The position numbers and the translations under genes are program-made. DNA of 64,000 nucleotides from Acidovorax sp. A1169. GTDB lineage: Bacteria; Pseudomonadota; Gammaproteobacteria; Burkholderiales; Burkholderiaceae_C. Location of the stretch: positions 248,001 to 312,000 of the forward strand of contig NZ_JAUZDX010000001.1 of assembly GCF_030704685.1 (NCBI RefSeq), given 5' to 3'. The notes under the pieces were generated by a model, which was not told where the DNA came from, made no database searches, and saw only the letters and a program-made list of their open reading frames with translations. This document shows, piece by piece, positions 8,920 through 18,103 of this stretch (within the stretch, counting starts at the first letter, position 1; each line of letters begins with the position of its first letter).

Positions 8920-9609
8920 TCAGTCGCCCATCAGCCCGCGCTTGCGGGCTTCGTAGACCGCCTCGGAGCGGGAGTGCACCTGCAGCTTGCGATAGCTGCG
9001 CTTGACGTATGTGAGCACGGTCTGCTGGGTCACGCCCATCATCTGTGCGATCTCGCGGTAGCTGTAGCCCTTGGCGGCCATGCCGAGCATCTCGCATTCG
9101 CGTTCGCTGAGCAGGCCTGCGTCGGCCTCGCTGGCGACGGTGTCCGACGGGCTGGCCTGCGGGCGCTGGCGCGAGGTGACTGCAGGGGCCAGCCGGGTCA
9201 GCAGGCGCCGGGCGATCACGGGGCTGATGGGGCTGCCGCCTGCGTGCACGGCGCGCACCATCTCGGCCAGGTCCAGAGCCGGCGTGTCCTTGAGCACGTA
9301 GCCCGTGGCGCCGGCTGCCAGCGCCAGCATGACATGGGCCTCGTCGCCGAACACGGTGACCACCACCACCTCACAGTGCGGGGCGATGCCCGCGCTGCGC
9401 GTGATCACCTCGATGCCGTTGAGGTCGGGCAGGCCCAGGTCCAGCAGCAGCACCTGGGGCTGGTGCCGGGCCAGCAGGGCCAGGCCCGAGGCTGCATCAC
9501 CGGCGGCGCCCACCAGGCGCAGGTCGGGCGCGGCGGCGATGCTGTCGCACAGGCGCTGCCTGAACAGGGGGTCGTCCTCGATCACGAGCACGGAGAGCAG
9601 AGCGGACAT
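8920..9609 (-). CDS. Response regulator, NarL/LuxR family
   Basis: 229 residues. The receiver domain shows the acidic pocket E11-D12-D13, phospho-acceptor D57 (LLLDLGLPDLNG) and the conserved lysine in YVLKDTPAL. The C-terminal LuxR-type helix-turn-helix (LSERECEMLGMAAKGYSYRE) binds DNA. Longer in-frame starts exist upstream, but MSALLSVLVIEDD is the family N-terminus. It is the partner of the downstream histidine kinase. The gene is divergent from the RCC1 protein gene, with 163 bases between them, which makes that gene a candidate target. A -10-like TATCAT lies in the upstream region. Confidence 0.92.
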   Translation of the reverse strand: MSALLSVLVIEDDPLFRQRLCDSIAAAPDLRLVGAAGDAASGLALLARHQPQVLLLDLGLPDLNGIEVITRSAGIAPHCEVVVVTVFGDEAHVMLALAAGATGYVLKDTPALDLAEMVRAVHAGGSPISPVIARRLLTRLAPAVTSRQRPQASPSDTVASEADAGLLSERECEMLGMAAKGYSYREIAQMMGVTQQTVLTYVKRSYRKLQVHSRSEAVYEARKRGLMGD

Positions 9610-9772
9610 GGAGGGGCGGGCCTTGGAAGCGCGGCGGTGGATTTCATGATACGCGGGGCCTGCTGTCACAGCTGCTTGCACATGAACCGTTTTGTCCCGT
9701 GTTCGAGGGACAGACGGGCGCGGCGCGTGGCGGAAGAATCCGTGCACCTTCACTGCTCGCAGGAGTTGCTCC

Positions 9773-11464
9773 ATGTCTGATTCCTTGAACAGGTTCTTGC
9801 GCCGGGCCCTCGTGCTGGCAGGCGCCCTGGCCGGGCTGGCCTGTCCGGCGATGGCCGCCATTCCGCATGTCGTCATCGGCGACTACCACATGCTGCTGCT
9901 CCATGCCGATGGCAGCGTCACCTCCTGGGGGCGCGGCGATTCGGGGCAACTGGGCCGTGGCCAGGCCGACCGCAGCAATCCCGCGCCAGCGAAGATCGCA
10001 TCGCTGGGCACGGAGGTGGTGGCCCTGACCGCCGGGGGGCAACTGTCCGCAGCTGTGAAGCGCGACGGCACCGTATGGGTCTGGGGCAATGTCTCCGACG
10101 GGCTGATCGGCTCCAACACTTCGGGCGGGCAGTTCCGCTACGAGCCCGTCCAGGTGCCGGGCCTGTCGGGCATCGTCTCGGTGCTGGCCGCCACCAACGG
10201 CTATTCGCTCTACGCCACGGACAGCAATGGCCAGATCTGGGCCTGGGGCTATGACAATGGCTACGGCAACCTGGGCCTGGGCCCCGGTGGGCCGCAGCAG
10301 CGGGGCCAGCCGCAACCCGTTGCCGGCGCTACCGGCATCGTGCAGTTGGCCGTGACGGGTACCCAGATGATCGGCCGCCGCCAGGACGGCAGCCTGATCG
10401 GCTGGGGCAGCAACGCCGTGCGCGACAACCCCATCCAGGCGGTGGCGGCCGCCACGGACCCCCTGGGCGTGACGGCGCTCAAGCCCACGGGCCTGGCCTT
10501 CATCGACGCGACGGCCACGGGCAACGCGGCCGGTCTGTACTACGGCATCAAGAACGGCCAGGCGCTGGCCTGGGGTGACACCAACAGCGGCATGCTGACC
10601 TGTGGCCAGGAGAGCGCGCAGACGGCGGCCCAGCCCTACACCATCAAGAACCTGTCCAACCTGCGCCAGATCGCGGCGGGCGGGGGCTCCGCGCTGTTCG
10701 TCGACGGTGCCGGCAGCGTGTTTGCCTGCGGTCAGGGCAGCAATGGTCTGCTGGGCGATGGCACGACGGTCTCCACCAATTGGGATTCTGTCCCCGCCAA
10801 CGCCAAGGTGGGTCCGGTGCGGGTGCAGGGCCTGCCCGGCCCGGTGTCGTACGTTTTCACGGGTGCCTTTGCTGCGGCGGCGCTCATGCCCGATGGCGCG
10901 GTCTACACCTGGGGCCGAACCGATGGTGGCCTGCTGGGCAATGGGGTGACCACTTCCAACGGCGTCGTGAGCACACCCACGCCCATCGCGCTCAACGCCG
11001 GGGTGGACAACAGCAGCAACCCGGGCAATACCGGCAATCCAGGGACTCCGGGAACCGGTGGCCCTGGCACCGGCACGCCCGCGCCGGGCACCGAGCCCGC
11101 CTTCAGCACCGCCCAGAGCGGCCCGCTGAACAACCTGACGGCCCGGGCCGGCGTGACCCTGCCTGCGGCGCACGCAGGCCAGCCGGGCGCGATCTTCGTG
11201 GTTCTGGCGCTGGCGGATGGCCGCGTGCTCATGCTGGACGGGGCGCAGTCGACCTTCATACCCTACAACCCCTTCGCGACCGCTGCGCTGTACGTGGGGG
11301 CGCTGCCGGTGTCGGCGCCCATCCTCAACATCAACGGCATGGACCTGAGTGCGCTGGTCGGCAGCAGCATCTTCCTGGGCTATGGCCTGGGGGTGAATTC
11401 CCAGGCCGCCGTGAACGAGATGCTGCGCGCGGGCCGCTTCTCCAACGTGCTGACCTTGCGCTGA
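9773..11464 (+). CDS. Secreted RCC1-repeat beta-propeller protein
   Basis: 563 residues. A signal peptide (RRALVLAGALAGLACPAMAA) precedes seven RCC1-type repeats recognisable by their W/C-G and G-LG motifs: VTSWGRGDSGQLG, VWVWGNVSDGLIG, IWAWGYDNGYGNLG, LIGWGSNAV, ALAWGDTNSGML, VFACGQGSNGLLG and VYTWGRTDGGLLG. Seven repeats are enough for one closed propeller. A Gly/Pro/Thr-rich linker (about residues 413-440) leads to a C-terminal domain of about 120 residues that I do not recognise. An AGGAG site at 9761-9765 fixes the start. RCC1 propellers are protein- or lipid-binding scaffolds; this one should act outside the cytoplasm. It is divergent from the two-component genes. Confidence 0.82.
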   Translation: MSDSLNRFLRRALVLAGALAGLACPAMAAIPHVVIGDYHMLLLHADGSVTSWGRGDSGQLGRGQADRSNPAPAKIASLGTEVVALTAGGQLSAAVKRDGTVWVWGNVSDGLIGSNTSGGQFRYEPVQVPGLSGIVSVLAATNGYSLYATDSNGQIWAWGYDNGYGNLGLGPGGPQQRGQPQPVAGATGIVQLAVTGTQMIGRRQDGSLIGWGSNAVRDNPIQAVAAATDPLGVTALKPTGLAFIDATATGNAAGLYYGIKNGQALAWGDTNSGMLTCGQESAQTAAQPYTIKNLSNLRQIAAGGGSALFVDGAGSVFACGQGSNGLLGDGTTVSTNWDSVPANAKVGPVRVQGLPGPVSYVFTGAFAAAALMPDGAVYTWGRTDGGLLGNGVTTSNGVVSTPTPIALNAGVDNSSNPGNTGNPGTPGTGGPGTGTPAPGTEPAFSTAQSGPLNNLTARAGVTLPAAHAGQPGAIFVVLALADGRVLMLDGAQSTFIPYNPFATAALYVGALPVSAPILNINGMDLSALVGSSIFLGYGLGVNSQAAVNEMLRAGRFSNVLTLR

Positions 11465-11480
11465 GCGGTCCTCCCTCCAC

Positions 11481-11526
11481 GCGGTCCACGCCTTCGCCCG
11501 CATCCGTGTGGGCGAGCGTGGACCGC
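11481..11526 (+). terminator. Strong hairpin between the RCC1 gene and hisI
   Basis: GCGGTCCACGC (11481-11491) pairs perfectly with GCGTGGACCGC (11516-11526), and an inner TCGCCC/GGGCGA stem (11494-11499 with 11510-11515) extends it. The two stems are separated by a 2-base bulge. No T run follows, so it may be a poor intrinsic terminator, an mRNA stabiliser or a boundary that isolates hisI from the upstream gene. Confidence 0.45.
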
Positions 11527-11580
11527 TTGCGTCGGGAGGCCCGCGCAATGCCCTGCCTGGGGTCGGTCATTCAAATCGCC

Positions 11581-11586
11581 GACAAT
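11581..11586 (+). promoter_or_regulatory. -10-like box directly before hisI
   Basis: GACAAT ends 7 bases before the hisI ATG at 11594. With no Shine-Dalgarno sequence in the short gap, transcription would begin at or next to the start codon. It would give hisI-hisE their own promoter now that they are separated from hisF. No convincing -35 box. Confidence 0.35.
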
Positions 11587-11593
11587 CCGGGCC

Positions 11594-11983
11594 ATGAACT
11601 GGCTCAACGAAGTGAAATGGGATGCGCAGGGCCTGGTGCCCGTGATCGCGCAGGAGCAGGGCACGGGCGACGTGCTGATGTTTGCGTGGATGAACCGCGA
11701 GGCGCTGGAAAAGACCGCAGAACTCGGCCGCGCCGTGTACTTCAGCCGCTCGCGTGGCAAGCTGTGGTTCAAGGGCGAGGAGTCGGGCCACGTGCAGACG
11801 GTGCACGAGATCCGCCTGGACTGCGACAACGACGTGGTGCTGCTCAAGGTGACCCAATTGGGCCATGAACCCGGCATCGCCTGCCACACGGGCCGACACA
11901 GCTGTTTCTTCAGCGTGCTCAAGGACGGCGCCTGGAAAGCCGTCGATCCGGTCTTGAAAGACCCCGAATCCATCTACAAGTAA
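11594..11983 (+). CDS. hisI: Phosphoribosyl-AMP cyclohydrolase
   Basis: 129 residues, the stand-alone cyclohydrolase form. Metal-binding motifs include [11 protein letters not shown] and the C-terminal [10 protein letters not shown] cysteines; [10 protein letters not shown] and [14 protein letters not shown] are family blocks. It opens the purine ring of phosphoribosyl-AMP, the third step of histidine synthesis. It is followed at 4 bases by hisE and is separated from hisF by 5.2 kb of unrelated genes and by the hairpin at 11481-11526. Confidence 0.95.
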   Translation: MNWLNEVKWDAQGLVPVIAQEQGTGDVLMFAWMNREALEKTAELGRAVYFSRSRGKLWFKGEESGHVQTVHEIRLDCDNDVVLLKVTQLGHEPGIACHTGRHSCFFSVLKDGAWKAVDPVLKDPESIYK

Positions 11984-11987
11984 GACC

Positions 11988-12365
11988 ATGAGTTCCAACG
12001 ATTCCCTGGCGCGCCTGGCGGCCGTCATCGAAAGCCGCAAGCCCGCCAACGGGGGCGACCCCGACAAGAGCTACGTATCGCGCCTGCTGCACAAGGGGCC
12101 CGATACCTTTCTCAAGAAGATCGGCGAGGAGGCCACCGAGGTGGTCATGGCCGCCAAGGACGTGGACCATGGGGCCGATGCCAGCAAGCTGGTCTACGAG
12201 GTGGCCGACCTGTGGTTCCACTCCATGATCGCGCTGGCCCACTATGGACTGACGCCCGCCGATGTGGTCGCCGAGCTGGAGCGCCGCGAGGGCACCAGCG
12301 GCATCGAGGAAAAAGCCCTGCGCAAGGCCGTTGCGCGTGCAGCCCACGAGGAAGGATCTCCATGA
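11988..12365 (+). CDS. hisE: Phosphoribosyl-ATP pyrophosphatase
   Basis: 125 residues, an all-alpha MazG-like NTP pyrophosphatase. [17 protein letters not shown] and the following [13 protein letters not shown] helix carry the acidic magnesium-binding residues. It removes pyrophosphate from phosphoribosyl-ATP, the second pathway step. Spacing of 4 bases from hisI and an ATGA overlap with the next gene (12362-12365) show a tightly coupled transcript. Confidence 0.95.
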   Translation: MSSNDSLARLAAVIESRKPANGGDPDKSYVSRLLHKGPDTFLKKIGEEATEVVMAAKDVDHGADASKLVYEVADLWFHSMIALAHYGLTPADVVAELERREGTSGIEEKALRKAVARAAHEEGSP

Positions 12366-12748
12366 GCGACATCATCGACGTGCGAACCAACGACCAGAAG
12401 GCCGAAAGCCTCAAGAACATCGGCTGGATCAGCTATGCGCTGCACCTGATAGTGGCGCTGGGCGCCGTGTTGCCGGGCACGCAGGCCAGCGCGTTGCTGC
12501 TGGTGATTGCCCTGGTGCTCGACCTGGTCAAGCGCGGCGATGCCCAGGGCACCTGGCAGGAGAACCATTTTTCCTGGCGCATCCGCTCCGTCCTCTGGGC
12601 CGGCGCGCTGTACGCCGTGACTGCGCCGCTGTGGCTGCTGTTCCTGCTGCCCGGCTGGATCGCCTGGGGCATCATCTCGCTGTGGTTCCTGTACCGCATC
12701 GTGCGCGGCATGCTGGCCATGAGCAAGAACCAGGCGGTGGATGGCTGA
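12362..12748 (+). CDS. Small integral membrane protein, DUF4870-like
   Basis: 128 residues with three likely membrane helices (about 24-42, 43-60 broken by a short loop, and 78-115), and a short charged N-terminus ([19 protein letters not shown]). The pattern [14 protein letters not shown], then the [14 protein letters not shown] motif, and a final helix ending in [10 protein letters not shown] resembles DUF4870-type proteins, whose function is unknown. The start overlaps the hisE stop by 4 bases, and its end overlaps the patatin gene by 8 bases, so it is translated as part of the hisIE chain. Confidence 0.75.
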   Translation: MSDIIDVRTNDQKAESLKNIGWISYALHLIVALGAVLPGTQASALLLVIALVLDLVKRGDAQGTWQENHFSWRIRSVLWAGALYAVTAPLWLLFLLPGWIAWGIISLWFLYRIVRGMLAMSKNQAVDG

Positions 12749-13781
12749 ACCGCCTGCACTGCGGCGCCTGAACCTGGCGTTGCAAGGCGGGGGCTCGCAT
12801 GGCGCGCTGACCTGGGGCGTGCTCGACGCCCTGCTCGAAGACGGGCGCTGGCAGATCGACGGCATCAGCGGCACCAGCGCTGGCGCGATGAACGCCGTGG
12901 CCTTGGCCCATGGTTTTGCCCAGGCGGCGCGGGCCCACAAGGACCCCGAGGAGGCGCGCCAGGCCGGCTGCGCCCTGGCACGCGCGTCGCTCACCCGGCT
13001 GTGGGAGGGCGTGGGCTCGCTCGGCAGCCTGACCTGGGGCACGCCGCTGTCGGCAGCCAACCCGCTGGTGGGCATGATGGCCCAGTGGTTTTCGCCCTAC
13101 CAGACCAACCCGCTCGGGTTCAACCCGCTGCGCACATTGCTCGAAAAAGAGGTGGATTTCGGCCTGCTGTGCTCGGCCCGTTCCAGCATCGAGAGCGTGG
13201 TGCCGCAGGTGTTCGTGTGCGCGACCAACGTGCGCACGGGGCGCGGCGAGATCTTCTCGGGCCCGCGGCTGAGTGCCGACGCCGTGATGGCCTCGGCCTG
13301 CCTGCCCATGGTGTTCAAGGCGGTGGAGATCGATGGCGAGCACTATTGGGACGGCGGCTACTCGGGCAACCCGGCGCTGCACCCACTGATCTACCAGACC
13401 GAGACCTCGGACATCCTGCTGGTGCAGATCAACCCGATCGAGCACTTCTCCGTACCCGACAGTGCGCAGGAAATCGTGGAGCGCATGAACGAGGTCACCT
13501 TCAATGCCAGCCTGCTGGCCGAGCTCAGGGCCATCGAGTTCGTTCGCCGGCTGCTGGCCGAGGGCAAGCTCGACGCGCGCCGCTACAAGAACGTGCTGAT
13601 GCACCGGATCGATGGGGGCGCGGTGCTCGCACCCTTGGGTGCGGATAGCAAGGCGCGTGCCGACACGGCCTTCGTGCGCCAGCTGTTCGAGCTGGGGCGC
13701 CAGGCGGGTAAAAACTGGATGAAGGCCCACCGCAAGGACGTGGGCGTGCGCCCGAGCATCAAGATCGCTGACAATGCGTGA
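12741..13781 (+). CDS. Patatin-like phospholipase
   Basis: 346 residues. It has the complete patatin signature: oxyanion loop LQGGGSHGALTWG near the N-terminus, nucleophile S46 in GTSAGAMNA, and dyad aspartate D204 in WDGGYSGNP. Such enzymes hydrolyse acyl esters of phospholipids or lysophospholipids. There is no signal peptide, so it should be cytoplasmic or peripheral on the inner membrane. It is the third gene in a row with overlapping ends after hisE. Substrate cannot be told from sequence. Confidence 0.9.
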   Translation: MAEPPALRRLNLALQGGGSHGALTWGVLDALLEDGRWQIDGISGTSAGAMNAVALAHGFAQAARAHKDPEEARQAGCALARASLTRLWEGVGSLGSLTWGTPLSAANPLVGMMAQWFSPYQTNPLGFNPLRTLLEKEVDFGLLCSARSSIESVVPQVFVCATNVRTGRGEIFSGPRLSADAVMASACLPMVFKAVEIDGEHYWDGGYSGNPALHPLIYQTETSDILLVQINPIEHFSVPDSAQEIVERMNEVTFNASLLAELRAIEFVRRLLAEGKLDARRYKNVLMHRIDGGAVLAPLGADSKARADTAFVRQLFELGRQAGKNWMKAHRKDVGVRPSIKIADNA

Positions 13782-13822
13782 ATGTGCCGTCTGGCAACGA
13801 CAACACCGCCTTTTTTCTCACC

Positions 13823-14179
13823 ATGCACGATCCGAACTGCCTTTTCTGCAAAATCATCGCGGGCCAGATTCCATCGAAGAAGGTCCACGAGGACGATGAC
13901 ATGTTCGTCTTCCATGACATCCACCCCTGGGCCCCGGTGCACTTCCTGATGGTGCCCAAGGCGCATATCCCTTCCATGGCCCAGGTCACCGAGGCGGATG
14001 CCGGGGTGCTGGGGCGCATGATGGCGCTGGCGCCGAAGCTGGCCCAGGAGCAGGGCTGCAACCCCTACCCGGAAGGCGGCTTTCGCATCGTGGTAAACAC
14101 GGGGCTTGAAGGCGGCCAGGAAATCCACCATCTGCACATCCACGTGATGGGCGGTCCCCGCCCTTGGCTCAAAGGCTGA
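13823..14179 (+). CDS. HIT-family nucleotide-binding protein (HinT-like)
   Basis: 118 residues. CLFCKIIAGQIPSKKV at the N-terminus and the histidine triad H103-L-H105-I-H107 (IHHLHIHVMGG) with a following W are those of HinT/PKCI-type hydrolases. These cleave nucleoside phosphoramidates and adenylated compounds. An in-frame GTG at 13778 overlaps the patatin stop, but MHDPNCLFC is the family N-terminus, so the ATG at 13823 is chosen. The gene follows the patatin gene by 41 bases and precedes tatA. Confidence 0.92.
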   Translation: MHDPNCLFCKIIAGQIPSKKVHEDDDMFVFHDIHPWAPVHFLMVPKAHIPSMAQVTEADAGVLGRMMALAPKLAQEQGCNPYPEGGFRIVVNTGLEGGQEIHHLHIHVMGGPRPWLKG

Positions 14180-14206
14180 CCCTGGCTGACGTTCAGGGCC
14201 GATAGA

Positions 14207-14226
14207 CCCCTGGTTCGCTACAGGGG
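14207..14226 (+). terminator. Hairpin between HIT gene and tatA
   Basis: CCCCTG (14207-14212) pairs with CAGGGG (14221-14226) across an 8-base loop. There is no T tract, so termination would be weak. A second G/C inverted segment (CCGGTCACGGCCGG) follows. Confidence 0.25.
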
Positions 14227-14250
14227 GTGTGAACTCCGGTCACGGCCGGG

Positions 14251-14258
14251 GTCTAAAA
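14251..14258 (+). promoter_or_regulatory. -10-like element upstream of tatA
   Basis: GTCTAAAATG in this position contains TAAAAT, a reasonable -10 box about 28 bases before tatA. The gene also has a full AGGAG ribosome site (14273-14277). No clear -35 element. Confidence 0.3.
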
Positions 14259-14285
14259 TGATTGCAATTCGTTAGGAGATATTCC

Positions 14286-14528
14286 ATGGGCTCTTTTTCC
14301 ATCTGGCACTGGCTGATCGTGCTGCTGATCGTCGTCATGGTGTTTGGCACCAAGAAGCTCAAGAACATGGGCTCCGATCTCGGAGGCGCCGTCAAGGGCT
14401 TCAAGGACGGCGTGAAGGACGGTTCCACGACCGACAGCGGTGCTGTCAATCCTCCTGCTGGCCAGGTGACCAGCAGCCAGGCGGCCGACAAGACCACCAT
14501 CGATGTCGAAGCCAAGCAAAAGAGCTGA
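14286..14528 (+). CDS. tatA: Sec-independent protein translocase subunit TatA
   Basis: 80 residues. A single N-terminal membrane helix ([18 protein letters not shown]) is followed by an amphipathic helix ([18 protein letters not shown]) and a polar acidic tail, the TatA layout. An upstream ATG at 14262 is in frame, but AGGAGAT at 14273 points to the ATG at 14286. TatA oligomers form the passage through which folded proteins cross the inner membrane. First gene of tatABC. Confidence 0.95.
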   Translation: MGSFSIWHWLIVLLIVVMVFGTKKLKNMGSDLGGAVKGFKDGVKDGSTTDSGAVNPPAGQVTSSQAADKTTIDVEAKQKS

Positions 14529-14550
14529 CCGCTGAGCGGGCACATGCTTC

Positions 14551-15012
14551 ATGATTGATATTGGCCTGTCCAAGATGGCGCTGATCGGCGCCGTGGCGCT
14601 GATCGTCATCGGCCCCGAAAAGCTGCCGCGCGTGGCCCGTACGGTGGGCACCTTGCTGGGCAAGGCGCAGCGCTACGTGGCCGACGTCAAGTCCGAGGTC
14701 AACCGGTCCATGGAGCTCGACGAGCTGCGCAAGATGAAGGACACGGTGGAAGGCGCCGCACGCGACGTGCAGCAGTCCATCCAGACCGGTGCCAGCGAGT
14801 TCGAAAAGGACTGGGCTGCAGCGACGGACATGACCACCCCCGAGCCCTTCGAGACCTCGGTGGTGGTGCCCGCCTACAAGAACCCCGGCAAGAACTGGCG
14901 CCTCAAGCGTGGCGCCACACCCCAGTGGTACAAGTCGCGCAGCGGGGTGCGCACCAAGGCGCAGTCCGGCGCGGCGCGCGTCGCCCGGTACCGGCCCCAG
15001 AAATTCCATTGA
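14551..15012 (+). CDS. tatB: Sec-independent protein translocase subunit TatB
   Basis: 153 residues. [21 protein letters not shown] is the TatB membrane helix with the conserved GPEKLP turn at its end, followed by a long charged amphipathic region. With TatC it binds twin-arginine signal peptides. It is 22 bases downstream of tatA. The C-terminal tail (about residues 95-153) is basic and variable. Confidence 0.94.
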   Translation: MIDIGLSKMALIGAVALIVIGPEKLPRVARTVGTLLGKAQRYVADVKSEVNRSMELDELRKMKDTVEGAARDVQQSIQTGASEFEKDWAAATDMTTPEPFETSVVVPAYKNPGKNWRLKRGATPQWYKSRSGVRTKAQSGAARVARYRPQKFH

Positions 15013-15074
15013 CGATGCCGCGCAGCCTTTGGTGCGCGCTGCATGGGCGGCCCCCACGCCCCTGAAAATCCAAC

Positions 15075-15875
15075 ATGTCCGAAACTCCCCCCAAAGACGA
15101 CGAGCTGGCCGGTACCGAGCAGCCGTTCGTGCAGCACCTGATGGAGCTGCGCGACCGGCTGGTCAAGGCCATCATTGCCATCGCCATTGCGGCGGCAATC
15201 CTGTTCTTCTTTCCCGGCCCTGGTGCGCTCTATGACTTTCTGGCGGCGCCCCTGGTGGCCCACCTGCCCAAGGGCGCCACGCTGATCGCCACCTCGGTGA
15301 TCTCGCCCTTCATGGTGCCGCTCAAGATCCTTTTGATGTCGGCCTTCCTGCTGGCGCTGCCCGTCGTGCTTTGGCAGGTCTGGGCCTTCGTGGCGCCGGG
15401 CCTGTACTCTCACGAGAAGAAGCTGGTGCTGCCGCTGGTGGTGTCCAGCACGCTGCTGTTCTTCATCGGCGTGGCGTTCTGCTACTACTTCGTGTTTGGG
15501 CAGGTGTTTGCCTTCATCCAGAGCTTTGCGCCCAAGAGCATCACGGCCGCGCCTGACATCGAGGCCTACCTGAGCTTCGTGCTCTCGATGTTCCTGGCTT
15601 TCGGCATGGCATTCGAGGTGCCTATCGCGGTGGTGGTGCTGGCCCGCATGAACATCGTCAGCGTGGAAAAGCTCAAGAGCTTTCGCGGCTACTTCGTCGT
15701 GGCGGCGTTCGTCGTCGCGGCCATCGTGACGCCGCCAGACGTGGTCTCGCAGCTCGCGCTGGCCGTGCCCATGTGCATTCTGTACGAGGTGGGCATCTGG
15801 GCCGCGCAGATCTTCATCAAGCACACCAAGGCGCCGGAAGATGCCGACGAAGCTGCATCCTCATCGTCTTCCTGA
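15075..15875 (+). CDS. tatC: Sec-independent protein translocase subunit TatC
   Basis: 266 residues with six membrane helices. FVQHLMELRDRLVKA is the conserved cytoplasmic N-terminal motif that contacts the twin-arginine signal, and the periplasmic block around FVAPGLYSHEKK is characteristic. The C-terminus is a short acidic/serine tail (EDADEAASSSSS). It is the last gene of tatABC and ends just ahead of a bidirectional terminator. Tat substrates in the window may include the lytic transglycosylase at 43699 and the Rieske protein PetA. Confidence 0.96.
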   Translation: MSETPPKDDELAGTEQPFVQHLMELRDRLVKAIIAIAIAAAILFFFPGPGALYDFLAAPLVAHLPKGATLIATSVISPFMVPLKILLMSAFLLALPVVLWQVWAFVAPGLYSHEKKLVLPLVVSSTLLFFIGVAFCYYFVFGQVFAFIQSFAPKSITAAPDIEAYLSFVLSMFLAFGMAFEVPIAVVVLARMNIVSVEKLKSFRGYFVVAAFVVAAIVTPPDVVSQLALAVPMCILYEVGIWAAQIFIKHTKAPEDADEAASSSSS

Positions 15876-15909
15876 TCGGAAACCGACCTGCCGCCCCTGA
15901 GGGCCGTTT

Positions 15910-15947
15910 AAAAAGCAACTGCCGCTCGAAGCGCCAGTTGCTTTTTT
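15910..15947. terminator. Bidirectional intrinsic terminator after tatC
   Basis: AAAAAGCAACTG (15910-15921) pairs with CAGTTGCTTTTT (15935-15946). A-rich left and T-rich right flanks give a U tract on either strand. It can stop tatABC from the left and the convergent protease gene from the right. Confidence 0.85.
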
Positions 15948-16046
15948 CATGGGGTCGCCAGCGAAAGGCGCTTCCAGAAAACGGCATTCAGGCTTGCCAA
16001 GCCACGGGCTGCGGTCCCTGTCGGGCGCGCGAGGCGCCTCAAGGTC

Positions 16047-17204
<1,158 letters not shown>

Positions 17205-17280
17205 GGGGTTCGGAGAGGGAGGGCCTGGAAAATGATCGGGGGCGTTCGCGGTACGGGCGTGCAGCCTGTGCCGGGCTGAC

Positions 17281-17286
17281 ATTGTC
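17281..17286 (-). promoter_or_regulatory. -10-like box for the HtrA-family protease gene
   Basis: Read on the minus strand the sequence is GACAAT, 77 bases before the protease ATG at 17204. It is the same hexamer that precedes the divergent Nif3-like gene. No convincing -35 box. Confidence 0.3.
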
Positions 17287-17332
17287 CTCCATGCCCGCTG
17301 CCTGTGGCGATCTGGGGGCTCCGCACCCGCGC

Positions 17333-17338
17333 GACAAT
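17333..17338 (+). promoter_or_regulatory. -10-like box directly before the Nif3-like gene
   Basis: GACAAT ends 6 bases before the ATG at 17345, with no ribosome site between. If used, the transcript would be leaderless or nearly so. Confidence 0.35.
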
Positions 17339-17344
17339 AGGCGC

Positions 17345-18103
17345 ATGAGCATTTCCCGGCCCCAACTTCTGCAGGCGTTCGATGCGCTGCTGCAGCCCGC
17401 GCGTTTCAAGGACTACGGCCCCAATGGCCTGCAGGTGGAGGGCAAGGCAGACATCGCCCGCATCGTGAGCGGCGTCACGGCCAGCCGCGCGCTGATCGAA
17501 GCCGCCATCGTTGCGCGGGCGGACGCGATCTTCGTGCACCACGGCCTGTTCTGGCGCGGGCAGGACGGCCGCGTGGTCGGCTGGATGAAGCAGCGCCTGC
17601 AGCTGCTGCTGGCGCACGATATCAACCTGTTTGCCTACCACCTGCCGCTCGATGCCCACCCTGAACTGGGCAACAACGCGCAGTTGGGCCGCGTGCTGGG
17701 CCTGGCGGCCGATGCGCGCTTTGGCGAGCAGGAGCTGGGCTGTGTGGCCAGCGCGCAGTTTGCCGATGGCCAGGCCCTGGCCGACCATGTGGCCGGCGCG
17801 CTGGGCCGTGCCGTGACCCTGGTGCAGCCTGAAGAAACCCTGCAGCGGCCCATCCGTCGCGTGGCCTGGTGCACAGGCGGGGCGCAGGGCTATTTCGAGC
17901 CGGCCATCGCTGCCGGTGCCGATGCCTTCATCACGGGCGAAATCTCCGAACCCCAGGCGCATCTGGCGCGTGAGACGGGTGTCTGTTTCATTGCGGCGGG
18001 GCACCATGCGACGGAGCGCTACGGCGCCCCGGCGGTGGCCGCGCATGTGGCGCAGCAGGCGGGTGTGGAGCATGTCTTCATTGAGGTGGACAACCCCGCA
18101 TGA
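17345..18103 (+). CDS. Nif3-like dinuclear metal-centre protein
   Basis: 252 residues. Motifs of the NIF3/YbgI family are clear: DYGPNGLQVEG near the N-terminus, FVHHGLFW with the two metal-binding histidines, AYHLPLDAHPELGNN, and C-terminal GHHATERYG. Family members form hexameric toroids with a two-metal site; YbgI has been linked to a GTP cyclohydrolase-like fold, but the physiological role is unsettled. A longer in-frame start exists at 17282, but MSISRPQLLQAFD is the family N-terminus. The stop overlaps the pdxA start (ATGA, 18100-18103), suggesting a shared transcript. Confidence 0.92.
   Translation: MSISRPQLLQAFDALLQPARFKDYGPNGLQVEGKADIARIVSGVTASRALIEAAIVARADAIFVHHGLFWRGQDGRVVGWMKQRLQLLLAHDINLFAYHLPLDAHPELGNNAQLGRVLGLAADARFGEQELGCVASAQFADGQALADHVAGALGRAVTLVQPEETLQRPIRRVAWCTGGAQGYFEPAIAAGADAFITGEISEPQAHLARETGVCFIAAGHHATERYGAPAVAAHVAQQAGVEHVFIEVDNPA

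Noticed and set aside
13778..13822. Upstream GTG start for the HIT protein
   Set aside because: The extra 15 residues have no family similarity, and MHDPNCLFCKI is the standard N-terminus.
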